Shown here: one piece after another, positions 39,821 through 47,500 of the stretch
How positions within the stretch are numbered: position 1 is the first letter of the stretch
Layout: every line of letters begins with the position of its first letter
Assembly: GCF_023111095.1 (NCBI RefSeq)
Contig: NZ_JALGYW010000003.1
Location: forward strand, 255,446-319,445
Source of the DNA: Maribellus sp. YY47
GTDB taxonomy: Bacteria > Bacteroidota > Bacteroidia > Bacteroidales > Prolixibacteraceae
Reading direction: 5' to 3'
Length of the DNA stretch: 64,000 bases
Notes under the pieces: model-generated
Databases searched by the model: none
The model's input: the letters and a program-made list of their open reading frames with translations, nothing else
Told to the model about the DNA's origin: nothing
Made by a program: the position numbers and the translations under genes

Positions 39821-39871
39821 ATGAAAAAAACAAATACAATATGGCTTCCGTGGTGGGGTCTTCTTACGTAA
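39821..39871 (+). CDS. trp leader peptide 1
   Basis: Sixteen codons, MKKTNTIWLPWWGLLT, with Trp at positions 8, 11 and 12. Too short for normal gene calling. The stop codon TAA (39869-39871) sits in the loop of the 1:2 hairpin of the attenuator, just as in ribosome-mediated attenuators. Located before an intrinsic terminator and upstream of trpE, so its job is to report Trp-tRNA charging. Confidence 0.9.
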   Translation: MKKTNTIWLPWWGLLT

Positions 39872-39946
39872 GTTAGGAGTTAAAGAGCCATATTGGTATT
39901 TTTGAAAGATATTACAAGGCCTGCTCCTAAAAGAGCAGGTTTTTTT
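39860..39946 (+). promoter_or_regulatory. trp attenuator 1 (mutually exclusive hairpins)
   Basis: Segment 1 (39860-39867, CTTCTTAC) pairs with segment 2 (39872-39879, GTTAGGAG), seven of eight positions with one wobble. Segment 2 (TTAGGAG, 39873-39879) is perfectly complementary to CTCCTAA at 39924-39930, which overlaps the 5' arm and loop of the terminator. A ribosome stalled on the Trp codons at 39851-39856 would cover segment 1, free segment 2, form the antiterminator and allow read-through; a ribosome reaching the stop would cover segment 2 and let the terminator form. Confidence 0.85.
39920..39946 (+). terminator. Attenuator terminator 1
   Basis: CCTGCTC, 6-nt loop, GAGCAGG, then seven Ts. 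Lies between the two leader peptides. Confidence 0.92.
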
Positions 39947-39961
39947 ATACATAAAACGACA

Positions 39962-40018
39962 ATGAGAATTAACAATAATATTTGGTGGTGGCACAGCAAC
40001 TTTTTACAACATTCGTGA
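39962..40018 (+). CDS. trp leader peptide 2
   Basis: Eighteen codons, MRINNNIWWWHSNFLQHS, with three consecutive Trp codons at 39983-39991 and stop TGA at 40016-40018. It begins 16 nt after the T-run of terminator 1, so it is only made from transcripts that escaped the first attenuator. Four Asn codons are also present but are not clustered at the stall site. Confidence 0.9.
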   Translation: MRINNNIWWWHSNFLQHS

Positions 40019-40081
40019 AGAGAGGTTCTGCCATTGGCCAAAGGAGACGGCTCATCGAATTCACGATGAGCCGTTTTTTTT
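40013..40081 (+). promoter_or_regulatory. trp attenuator 2
   Basis: TCGTGAA at 40013-40019, spanning the leader stop codon, is perfectly complementary to TTCACGA at 40060-40066, which covers part of the loop and the first bases of the 3' arm of terminator 2. A ribosome stalled at the Trp codons leaves this segment free to block the terminator; a ribosome at the stop codon hides it. Unlike attenuator 1 the antiterminator invades the loop and 3' arm, and I found no clear segment that would sequester it without a ribosome. Confidence 0.6.
40047..40081 (+). terminator. Attenuator terminator 2
   Basis: Perfect eleven-pair stem ACGGCTCATCG / CGATGAGCCGT with loop AATTCA and eight Ts, 53 nt before the trpE start. 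Confidence 0.95.
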
Positions 40082-40134
40082 GAATTGAACCGAAAAGTTA
40101 AAACAGTAACAAACAAATTAAAACATACCTATTC

Positions 40135-41544
40135 ATGGAAAAATTGACATTTAAACCTGTAGTCCGAAAGATACTGGCCGACACCGTTACACCGGTGAGC
40201 ATTTATCTTCGGTTGCGGACCTTGTATCCGAAATCCATCCTGTTGGAAAGTTCCGACTACCACGGAAATGAAAACGCCTATTCGTTTATTGCTTTCAGTC
40301 CGATGGCCCGGTTTACGGTGAACAACGGAGAAGTGGTAAAAAAACTTCCGGGAAGAGAAAAAGAAACGTTCCAACTATCACCGGAAAGAAAATTACACGA
40401 CGAACTGGATGATTTTTTCAAAACCTTCAATGTGGAAAGCAACGAAATTGAACTTCCGGCCAACGGGCTGTTTGGCTATTTGGGGTTCGATGCCGTGCAG
40501 CATTTTGAAAACATCCACTTCAGCTCTGATAAAAAAGAAGAATACCAGATTCCGGAAGTAACCTATTGCTTTTACAAATATGTGGTTGCCATCGATCACC
40601 ATAAAAATCAGATCCACATGGTGGAAAACCTGATGGAAGGCGAGCAGTCACAGATCGATTACATTCATCACCTGCTGATCAACCTGAATTTTGCAACGGC
40701 AAAGTTTGAACCGACGGGAGATGAAAAGTCGAACATCACCGACGATGAATACAAGTTGATGGTCACCAAGGGAAAAGAACACTGCTACCGAGGCGATGTC
40801 TTCCAGATCGTTTTAAGCCGGCAGTTTTCGCAGGAGTTTAAAGGCGACGATTTTAATGTTTACCGCTCGTTACGGTCCATTAATCCGTCGCCTTACTTAT
40901 TTTATTTCGATTATGGCGATTACCGCATTTTTGGTTCCAGTCCGGAAGCAGAAATCCGGATCATGAAGAACAAAGCATACATCCATCCGATTGCAGGCAC
41001 TTTTAAACGCACCGGCAACGACGATCAGGACCGCGAACTGGCAGCGCAACTCAGCAAAGATCCAAAAGAAAATGCCGAGCATGTGATGTTGGTGGATCTG
41101 GCCCGCAACGATCTGAGCCGAAATGCCGATCATGTGGTTGTGGAAACTTACCGCGAAGTTCAGTTCTTCTCACACGTCATTCATTTGGTTTCGCAGGTTT
41201 CAGGTAAAATTACCGACGATACCAACCTGATAAAAGTGCTGGGCGAAACTTTCCCGGCCGGAACCTTGTCAGGCGCGCCTAAATACAAAGCCATGGAACT
41301 GATCGACCGTTACGAAAACCAGAACCGTGGTTACTATGGAGGTTGCATCGGCTACCTCGGCTTCGACCGCACCGTGAACCATGCCATTATGATCCGATCT
41401 TTCCTGAGTAAAAATAACAAGCTTTTTTACCAGGCAGGTGCCGGCATTGTGGCCGATTCAAATGAAGAAAACGAGTTGCAGGAAGTCAACAACAAACTGG
41501 CAGCATTGAAAAAAGCCATCGAAATGGCAAAAGGAATCAATTGA
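40135..41544 (+). CDS. trpE: Anthranilate synthase component I
   Basis: 469 residues. N-terminal regulatory part has the LLES block (SILLESSDYHGNENAYSFIAFSP, about residues 34-55) where Trp binds for feedback inhibition. The chorismate-binding domain shows FGSSPEAEIRI, HPIAGTFKRTG, MLVDLARNDLSR and the FPAGTLSGAPKYKAMELI signature. It makes anthranilate from chorismate with ammonia supplied by TrpG. First structural gene of trpEGDCFBA and controlled by the tandem attenuators just upstream. Length is within the short end of the family, typical for Bacteroidota. Confidence 0.97.
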   Translation: MEKLTFKPVVRKILADTVTPVSIYLRLRTLYPKSILLESSDYHGNENAYSFIAFSPMARFTVNNGEVVKKLPGREKETFQLSPERKLHDELDDFFKTFNVESNEIELPANGLFGYLGFDAVQHFENIHFSSDKKEEYQIPEVTYCFYKYVVAIDHHKNQIHMVENLMEGEQSQIDYIHHLLINLNFATAKFEPTGDEKSNITDDEYKLMVTKGKEHCYRGDVFQIVLSRQFSQEFKGDDFNVYRSLRSINPSPYLFYFDYGDYRIFGSSPEAEIRIMKNKAYIHPIAGTFKRTGNDDQDRELAAQLSKDPKENAEHVMLVDLARNDLSRNADHVVVETYREVQFFSHVIHLVSQVSGKITDDTNLIKVLGETFPAGTLSGAPKYKAMELIDRYENQNRGYYGGCIGYLGFDRTVNHAIMIRSFLSKNNKLFYQAGAGIVADSNEENELQEVNNKLAALKKAIEMAKGIN

Positions 41545-41549
41545 GCCTC

Positions 41550-41576
41550 CCCTAACCCCTCCAAAGGAGGGGAACA
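41550..41576. repeat. REP-like hairpin in trpE-trpG gap
   Basis: CCCCTCC-AAA-GGAGGGG (41556-41572) preceded by CCTCCCCTAA. It follows the trpE stop by a few bases. No T-run, so it is more a REP-type element than a terminator; it resembles the element inside trpG. Confidence 0.75.
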
Positions 41577-41608
41577 GAAGAGCAAAAACAAACAGAAAAA
41601 AATAAAAA

Positions 41609-42244
41609 ATGGAACAAAAACAATACAAACAAGAGGATTCCCCAATCTCCTCCCCTTCGGGGAGGCCGGGAGAGGCCAATATCGTAGTAATAGACAATTA
41701 CGATTCGTTCACCTACAATTTGGTGCATGCAATCAAAAAGATTTCTGGTTTGCCGGTGGATGTGTTCCGCAACGACGAAATTAAGCTGGAAGACCTGGAA
41801 AAATACGACAAAATCGTTCTGTCTCCCGGCCCCGGAATACCTGAAGAAGCCGGGTTATTGCTGGACATTATAAAAGAATATGGTCCAAAGAAAAGTATGC
41901 TGGGCGTTTGTCTGGGACACCAGGCGATCGGGGAAGCATTCGGAGGAAAACTTCACAACATGAACCGCGTACTGCACGGTGTGGCAACTCCAGTAAAACT
42001 CACCGACAAAAAATCGATTCTGTTTGAAGGACTGCCCGAAACCTTTGACGTGGGACGTTACCACTCGTGGATTGTGCAGGATGACCAACTCCCCGAATGT
42101 TTTGAAGTAACCAGTTACGACAACAACGGAATGATCATGTCGATGAAACACCGCGATTTTGATATTCAGGGAGTCCAGTTTCACCCGGAATCGGTACTAA
42201 CACCGCTGGGAGAGAAAATGATCGAAAACTGGTTGAAATCTTAG
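41609..42244 (+). CDS. trpG: Anthranilate synthase component II (glutamine amidotransferase) with repeat-derived N-terminal extension
   Basis: 211 residues. The class I amidotransferase core starts at residue 24 (NIVVIDNYDSFTYN) and has LSPGPG, GVCLGHQAIGEAF with nucleophile Cys101, and VQFHPESVLTP with the catalytic His/Glu. Residues 1-23 (MEQKQYKQED then SPISSPSGRPGEA) are not part of the family: codons 10-23 are a GC-rich hairpin repeat (41636-41677). The core has no usable start codon of its own before residue 38, so the repeat must be translated. It hydrolyses glutamine and passes ammonia to TrpE. Confidence 0.95.
   Translation: MEQKQYKQEDSPISSPSGRPGEANIVVIDNYDSFTYNLVHAIKKISGLPVDVFRNDEIKLEDLEKYDKIVLSPGPGIPEEAGLLLDIIKEYGPKKSMLGVCLGHQAIGEAFGGKLHNMNRVLHGVATPVKLTDKKSILFEGLPETFDVGRYHSWIVQDDQLPECFEVTSYDNNGMIMSMKHRDFDIQGVQFHPESVLTPLGEKMIENWLKS
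41636..41677. repeat. REP-like element inside the 5' end of trpG
   Basis: Perfect CCTCCCC-TTC-GGGGAGG stem (41649-41665) followed by CCGGGAGAGGCC. In frame with trpG and translated. It belongs with the hairpin 80 nt upstream at 41556. Confidence 0.8.
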
Positions 42245-42312
42245 TGCACAGTCACAATTTCAGTCACAGTAATCTGATCAGTTAAAAAACACTTATTTTT
42301 TAAAATCGAATT

Positions 42313-43299
42313 ATGAAAGATACCTTACAATACCTTTTTAAAGGCAATAAACTTACCCGCGATCAGGCGAGGAACAGTTTGACAGAAGTCGGAAAAGGAC
42401 TTCACTCCGAAGCTGAATTCGCCTCCTTTCTGACGGTGTATAAGATGCGCCCGATTGAATCAGAGGAACTGGCGGGTTTTCGTGATGCCATGTTTGACCT
42501 GAGTACAAAAGTAGACTTGTCGGAATACAACGGCATTGATGTTGTGGGTACCGGCGGCGACGGAAAAAACACCTTTAATATTTCGACGCTGGCCTGCTTT
42601 GTGATTGCCGGAACCGGTTTAAATGTTACCAAACACGGTAATTACGCAGCCAGTTCCACCACCGGTTCATCAAACGTTTTGGAATACCTCGGCTATCAGT
42701 TTAGCAACGATATCAGCAAATTAAAAAAAGATTTGGACGAGGGCGGATTCTGCTTTTTACATGCTCCACTGTTTCACCCTGCGTTTAAACACATTGCACC
42801 GGTCCGAAAAGCGCTGAAAGTCCCCACTTTCTTTAACATTCTTGGGCCCATGATCAATCCGTCGGCACCAAAATATCAATTGCTGGGGGTGAATAATCCT
42901 GAAAATTTTGAGCATTATCGGAAGGTTTATGAAACACTGGATATTAACTTTGCGATAGTGAACAGCAACGACGGTTACGACGAAATTTCGCTGACATCGG
43001 AGGCTCGCTATGCCACCCGTGGAAAAGAGACACAACTGGCACCTGCTGATTTTGGGTTAACAACGATTGAACCGGCCAAATTGCATGGCGGAAAATCGGT
43101 GGAAGATGCAGCAAAGATCTTTATGAATGTGCTGAACGGAAATGCTACAGAAGAGCAAACCAATGCGGTTCTGGCCAACGCGGCACTCGGATTGAATCTG
43201 GTTTATCCTGACAAAACGCTGAAAGATTGCATCTCGATGGCGCGTGAATCTCTGGAAAGTGGGAAAGCACTCCAAAAATTAAAAGCCGTGATCAAATAA
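42313..43299 (+). CDS. trpD: Anthranilate phosphoribosyltransferase
   Basis: 328 residues, normal length. Signature blocks: VVGTGGDGKNTFNIST (PRPP loop), KHGNYAASSTTGSSNVLEYLG, FFNILGPMINPSAP, and the SNDGYDEISL motif with acidic Mg ligands. It joins anthranilate to PRPP. Third gene of the trp operon, 68 nt after trpG; the gap shows no terminator. Confidence 0.97.
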   Translation: MKDTLQYLFKGNKLTRDQARNSLTEVGKGLHSEAEFASFLTVYKMRPIESEELAGFRDAMFDLSTKVDLSEYNGIDVVGTGGDGKNTFNISTLACFVIAGTGLNVTKHGNYAASSTTGSSNVLEYLGYQFSNDISKLKKDLDEGGFCFLHAPLFHPAFKHIAPVRKALKVPTFFNILGPMINPSAPKYQLLGVNNPENFEHYRKVYETLDINFAIVNSNDGYDEISLTSEARYATRGKETQLAPADFGLTTIEPAKLHGGKSVEDAAKIFMNVLNGNATEEQTNAVLANAALGLNLVYPDKTLKDCISMARESLESGKALQKLKAVIK

Positions 43300-43382
43300 A
43301 CCGTCATTTTGTTCCAACAAGAGCGCTGATTAAAACGCTATCTTGTAAAGCGAAGTGCATAAAAAGACTAATACATACGAAA

Positions 43383-44165
43383 ATGACAATTCTCGACAAA
43401 ATCATTGAAGCCAAAAGAGAAGAAATCAATCACCAGAAACAGCTGGTCGACATTGAGGTACTGCAAGATATACCCGATTTCTTCAGGGATTGTAACTCAC
43501 TGAAAGGGAGCCTGCTAAAACCCGGTTCTTCGGGAATAATTGCCGAATTCAAACAACGTTCTCCCTCCAAAGGCGATATTAACCTCACCGCCCGGGTAGA
43601 AGACGTTACCAAAGCATACGCTAAAGCCGGTGCTGCGGGCTTATCGGTCCTGACTGAAAAGAACTTTTTTGGCGGATCGCAGGCCAACCTGGTAAAGGCA
43701 CGCGAAATTAACCCCGATATTCCGATCCTGAGAAAAGATTTTATGATCGATCCGTACCAACTGGTGGAAGCCAAAGCCTACGGAGCCGATGTAATTCTGC
43801 TCATTGCTGCCTGCCTTTCAAAAGAACTGGCGCTTGAGCTGGCGGAGGAAGCAAAAGAATTGGGACTGGAGGTTTTAATGGAAATCCACAACGCTGAAGA
43901 GCTGGAGATTGTTAACGACTTTGTGGATATTGTGGGCGTAAACAACCGCAACCTGAAAACCTTTGACGTAAGTGTCGAAACATCGGTGGAGCTTTCAAAA
44001 CTGATTCCCGACAGGTTTGTAAAAATATCGGAAAGCGGACTGGCAGGCGTTAAGGAAATTCATTACCTGCGCGACTACGGTTTTAAAGGATTCCTCATCG
44101 GAGAAACATTTATGAAAACCCAGGACCCGGGTAAAGCCTGTAAAAAGTTTATTCAACAACTATAA
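43383..44165 (+). CDS. trpC: Indole-3-glycerol phosphate synthase
   Basis: 260 residues, TIM barrel. Catalytic and phosphate-binding motifs are complete: IIAEFKQRSPSKG, VLTEKNFFGGS, ILRKDFMIDPYQL, VLMEIHNAEEL, VGVNNRNLKTF and KISESGL. It closes the indole ring from carboxyphenylamino-deoxyribulose phosphate. Separate from TrpF here (not fused as in enterobacteria). 83 nt after trpD. Confidence 0.97.
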   Translation: MTILDKIIEAKREEINHQKQLVDIEVLQDIPDFFRDCNSLKGSLLKPGSSGIIAEFKQRSPSKGDINLTARVEDVTKAYAKAGAAGLSVLTEKNFFGGSQANLVKAREINPDIPILRKDFMIDPYQLVEAKAYGADVILLIAACLSKELALELAEEAKELGLEVLMEIHNAEELEIVNDFVDIVGVNNRNLKTFDVSVETSVELSKLIPDRFVKISESGLAGVKEIHYLRDYGFKGFLIGETFMKTQDPGKACKKFIQQL

Positions 44166-44267
44166 CGATCATTTCGAAACAGGTCAGTTAACGGAAATTA
44201 AAAGTCGGTTCAACAGAAGACTTCATTTCCTGTACACACTGACATTGAAATACACAAGGAAAAAGAA

Positions 44268-44891
44268 GTGGAAAGAAAACTGAAAATAAAAGTCTGTGGA
44301 ATGAAGTTCACAGAAAACCGTGAGGAAGTAGAAAAACTCGGTGTTGATTTGTTGGGCTATATTTTTTATGAACCGTCAAGTCGTTTTGTGGGACAACATC
44401 CTGATTCCGGGCTTTTTAACTCCGACATGCCCAAAGTTGGTGTTTTTGTCAACGAAAATGCCTTTGAAATACTCGGACTGGCCAAAAACCTGGATTTGGA
44501 TTATATCCAGCTCCACGGAAAAGAAAATCCCAAAACCTGCGCCATGCTCCGAAAACAGGGATTGAAAGTTATTAAAGCTTTTTCGGTGGACGATTCTTTC
44601 AGTTTTGAAACCACGCAAGCCTACGAGAAAGAGGTCGATTATTTTCTGTTCGATACAAAAACCAAACTGCATGGCGGATCAGGGGAAAAATTCAACTGGA
44701 AAATATTAAATAAATACACGGGGTACAAACCGTTTTTTTTAAGCGGTGGCATTGGGCCCGATGATGCAGAAGAAATCCAAAAGATCGATCATCCAAAACT
44801 TACCGGGATTGATTTGAACAGCGGGTTCGAAGATGAACCGGGACGTAAAAACATTGAAAAGCTGAAACGATTTATTGAAGAATTAAAATAA
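44268..44891 (+). CDS. trpF: Phosphoribosylanthranilate isomerase
   Basis: 207 residues from a GTG start at 44268; the next Met (residue 11) lies inside the essential KVCGM motif, so GTG is the only sensible start. Further motifs: GYIFYEPSSRFVG, PKVGVFVNE, DYIQLHGKE, FLFDTKTKLHGGSGEKFNW (catalytic Asp) and LSGGIGPDDA, GIDLNSGFE. It performs the Amadori rearrangement before TrpC. The weak GTG start may lower its yield. 102 nt after trpC, followed by a REP-like hairpin. Confidence 0.96.
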   Translation: MERKLKIKVCGMKFTENREEVEKLGVDLLGYIFYEPSSRFVGQHPDSGLFNSDMPKVGVFVNENAFEILGLAKNLDLDYIQLHGKENPKTCAMLRKQGLKVIKAFSVDDSFSFETTQAYEKEVDYFLFDTKTKLHGGSGEKFNWKILNKYTGYKPFFLSGGIGPDDAEEIQKIDHPKLTGIDLNSGFEDEPGRKNIEKLKRFIEELK

Positions 44892-44896
44892 CAGAC

Positions 44897-44956
44897 GCTT
44901 GTCTTTCCTGCGCAAGCAGGAAACTCAACAGATTCTCGTTCCACGGGAATGACTTA
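44897..44956. repeat. REP-like element between trpF and trpB
   Basis: Perfect stem TTTCCTGC-GCAA-GCAGGAAA (44904-44923), then a second part with TTCCACGGGAA near 44940-44950 and GAATGAC. This pairing of a CCTGC hairpin with a CGGGAATGAC end is common as a dispersed element in Bacteroidota; no T-run. Confidence 0.7.
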
Positions 44957-44958
44957 AG

Positions 44959-46155
44959 ATGAAAGAAAATAAAATGAAATATCAAGTTAACGAAAAAGGA
45001 TATTACGGTGAATTTGGCGGGGCCTGGATTCCGGAAATGATGTATACCAACATCGAAGAGTTAAAAACCAGGTACCTTGAAATCATCGAAGCAGAAGAAT
45101 TCAAAAGCGAGTTCGATAAACTCATGAAAGACTATGTGGGCAGGCCATCGCCACTTTATTATGCCAGCCGTCTTTCGGAACATTACGGATCAAAAATCTT
45201 TTTGAAACGCGAAGATCTGAACCACACCGGTTCACACAAGCTGAACAATACCATTGGACAAATACTGCTGGCTCAGAAACTGGGAAAAACAAGAATTATT
45301 GCTGAAACCGGGGCAGGTCAGCACGGTGTAGCAACCGCAACAGTTTGTGCACTGAAAGGAATAAAATGCGTGGTTTACATGGGAGCGCTTGATGTTTCGC
45401 GCCAGGCACCCAACGTAAAAAAGATGAAAATGCTGGGCGCCGAAGTGGTACCCGTTCACAGTGGCAACAAAACCTTAAAAGACGCTACCAACGAAGCCAT
45501 GCGCGACTGGATCAACAATCCGGAAGATACGCACTACATTATTGGCTCGGTAGTGGGGCCGCACCCCTACCCCGACATGGTGGCCCGTTTCCAATCGGTG
45601 ATCAGCAAGGAAATGAGGGGCCAGTTGCTCGAACAAACCGGTTCTGAACTGCCCACCCGCGTGCTCGCTTGCGTTGGAGGAGGAAGCAACGCCGCGGGAG
45701 CTTTTTATCATTTTCTGGACGACGAACAAGTGGAACTGATTGGCGTGGAAGCCGCAGGAAAAGGAGTGGACACCGACGAAACCGCGGCCACACTCACCGT
45801 TGGTTCTCCCGGAGTTTTACATTCGGCGCGAACGATGCTGATGCAAACAGAAGACGGACAAATTATTGAACCGTATTCCATCTCGGCAGGACTTGATTAC
45901 CCTGGAATCGGCCCGCTGCACGCTCACCTGCACAAAACCGGCCGTGCAAAATTTCTGGCCGCCACCGACGAAGAAGTATTACAGTCGGTATTGCTGCTCA
46001 CTCAAAAGGAAGGTATCATTCCCGCATTGGAATCGGCACACGCTTTGGCGGCGCTCGACAAAATAAAAATGAATCCGGACGACGTAAATGTGATCAATCT
46101 TTCGGGTAGTGGTAACAAAGACATGGAAACCTACCTTAACTATTTTGGATATTAA
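44959..46155 (+). CDS. trpB: Tryptophan synthase beta chain
   Basis: 398 residues (start could also be Met6 at 44974). YGEFGGAWIPEMMYTNIEEL at the N-terminus, PLYYASRLSEHYG, the PLP lysine block REDLNHTGSHKLNNTIGQ, AETGAGQHGVATAT, the phosphate-binding CVGGGSNAAGAF and the closing LSGSGNKDMETY. Standard TrpB1. It condenses indole with serine. Fifth enzyme gene position in the operon, flanked on both sides by REP-like elements. Confidence 0.98.
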   Translation: MKENKMKYQVNEKGYYGEFGGAWIPEMMYTNIEELKTRYLEIIEAEEFKSEFDKLMKDYVGRPSPLYYASRLSEHYGSKIFLKREDLNHTGSHKLNNTIGQILLAQKLGKTRIIAETGAGQHGVATATVCALKGIKCVVYMGALDVSRQAPNVKKMKMLGAEVVPVHSGNKTLKDATNEAMRDWINNPEDTHYIIGSVVGPHPYPDMVARFQSVISKEMRGQLLEQTGSELPTRVLACVGGGSNAAGAFYHFLDDEQVELIGVEAAGKGVDTDETAATLTVGSPGVLHSARTMLMQTEDGQIIEPYSISAGLDYPGIGPLHAHLHKTGRAKFLAATDEEVLQSVLLLTQKEGIIPALESAHALAALDKIKMNPDDVNVINLSGSGNKDMETYLNYFGY

Positions 46156-46157
46156 AG

Positions 46158-46261
46158 CCCCTCTCCAACCTCTCCCCAAAAGGAAGAGGCTAAGAAATGG
46201 CAAATACAATATGAAACAAACTTTGCTTTCTAAAGTCCCCCTCCGGGGGATTTAGGGGGCT
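46158..46261. repeat. Two REP-like hairpins between trpB and trpA
   Basis: First: CCTCT...AGAGG around 46169-46189 (imperfect, loop CAAAA region). Second: TCCCCC-TCC-GGGGGA at 46236-46250 followed by TTTAGGGGGC. Both without T-runs, so translation and transcription into trpA should continue. Confidence 0.7.
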
Positions 46262-46275
46262 GAAACAAGCAAATC

Positions 46276-47070
46276 ATGAACAACAGGATCAATCAACTTT
46301 TTGAATCAAAAAAGGAAAATATATTTTCAGTATACTTTACCGCAGGATTTCCGAATCTGGATGACACGGTAAAAATTATCCAGGAACTGGAAAAAAACGG
46401 CGCGGATTTGATCGAGATCGGAATGCCGTTCTCAGATCCGACCGCTGACGGCCCCACGGTACAACGCAGCAGCGAAATTGCATTGAAAAACGGAATGAAC
46501 CTCAGGCTTTTATTTGAGCAACTGAAAGACATCCGGAAATCAGTAAATATTCCGCTGATTTTGATGGGCTATCTGAATCCAGTGTATCAATATGGTGTTG
46601 AGGCGTTTTGCCGGAAATGTGCAGAAATCGGCATCGACGGAACCATTCTGCCCGATCTTCCGCTGGATGAATTCGAAGCAGAATACCGCAAATATTTTGA
46701 AGCCAGCAACCTGCACAATATTTTGCTGATCACTCCTCAAACATCAGAAAAAAGAATCAAGCAGATTGATGAAGCATCGGAGGGATTTATTTACATGGTT
46801 TCTTCGTCGTCAACCACCGGAGCTGGTAAAAAAGTGGAAGACTTTCACGTAGATTATTTTGAACGCGTTCAGAACATGAACCTGAAAAATCCGCGCCTGA
46901 TCGGCTTTGGGATTTCAGACCATGCAACCTTCTCGAATGCCTGTAAATACGCGCAGGGAGCTATCATTGGCAGCGCATTTGTAAACGCCATTAAAGACTC
47001 CGTTAACCTTGAAAAAGATATTGCAACATTTGTAAAAAGCATCGATCCGGGAGGTAAAGCACTTCTCTAA
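46276..47070 (+). CDS. trpA: Tryptophan synthase alpha chain
   Basis: 264 residues. Motifs: YFTAGFPNLDDTVKII, LIEIGMPFSDPTADGPTVQRSS with the catalytic Glu and Asp, ILMGYLNPVYQYG, GTILPDLPLDEFE, YMVSSSSTTGA and GFGISDHATF, GAIIGSAFVNAI. It cleaves indole-glycerol phosphate and channels indole to TrpB. Last enzyme gene of the operon. Confidence 0.97.
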   Translation: MNNRINQLFESKKENIFSVYFTAGFPNLDDTVKIIQELEKNGADLIEIGMPFSDPTADGPTVQRSSEIALKNGMNLRLLFEQLKDIRKSVNIPLILMGYLNPVYQYGVEAFCRKCAEIGIDGTILPDLPLDEFEAEYRKYFEASNLHNILLITPQTSEKRIKQIDEASEGFIYMVSSSSTTGAGKKVEDFHVDYFERVQNMNLKNPRLIGFGISDHATFSNACKYAQGAIIGSAFVNAIKDSVNLEKDIATFVKSIDPGGKALL

Positions 47071-47256
47071 TGTTCACACAAAAAGCATGTTTTGAAACAG
47101 GGATTTAACACTCTGCTGTAATTAACTATACAACAATTCATTAACCGGAAGCGGTTGATTATTTTAACTTAATAAGTGTTAAACCATATTCTACAGCATA
47201 CTCAATTAGGCTTTTCCATGTTATCTTAAAGGCAACAAGTTCAAAAACAAAAGACC

Positions 47257-47448
47257 ATGATGGAGTATGCTAAAGTGATTCTTCCTAAAGTAAGTTTTAG
47301 CAAGGATCTTTTCAGAAAAGAGCTAAACAAATGTATCAACTGGGTAGAACCCGACCAACGTATGGAACTTTACCGTTGGTGTTACAAGAATTTTAATGAT
47401 TTGTATCCCGATGTACTGGCGGAAGCATTCGCCGACATCGCGGCTTAA
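47257..47448 (+). CDS. Small acidic protein, unknown function
   Basis: 63 residues: MMEYAKVILPKVSFSKDLFRKELNK..., with CINWVEPDQRMELYRWCYKNF and a C-terminal LAEAFADIAA. Codon use, a good start context and a terminator directly after the stop support a real gene. It lies 186 nt after trpA; a weak AACCG/CGGTT hairpin at 47143-47155 separates them but has no solid T-run, so it could be on the trp message. Looks like a small conserved helical protein; no family recognised. Confidence 0.7.
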   Translation: MMEYAKVILPKVSFSKDLFRKELNKCINWVEPDQRMELYRWCYKNFNDLYPDVLAEAFADIAA

Positions 47449-47457
47449 GAAATAACA

Positions 47458-47481
47458 GGCGGGGTAACTCCCGCCTTTTTT
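47458..47481 (+). terminator. Intrinsic terminator
   Basis: GGCGGG, 6-nt loop, CCCGCC, then six Ts, nine nt after the small protein gene. Probably also the end of any trp read-through. Confidence 0.9.
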
Positions 47482-47500
47482 ATGAAAGTCAAATATTAAA

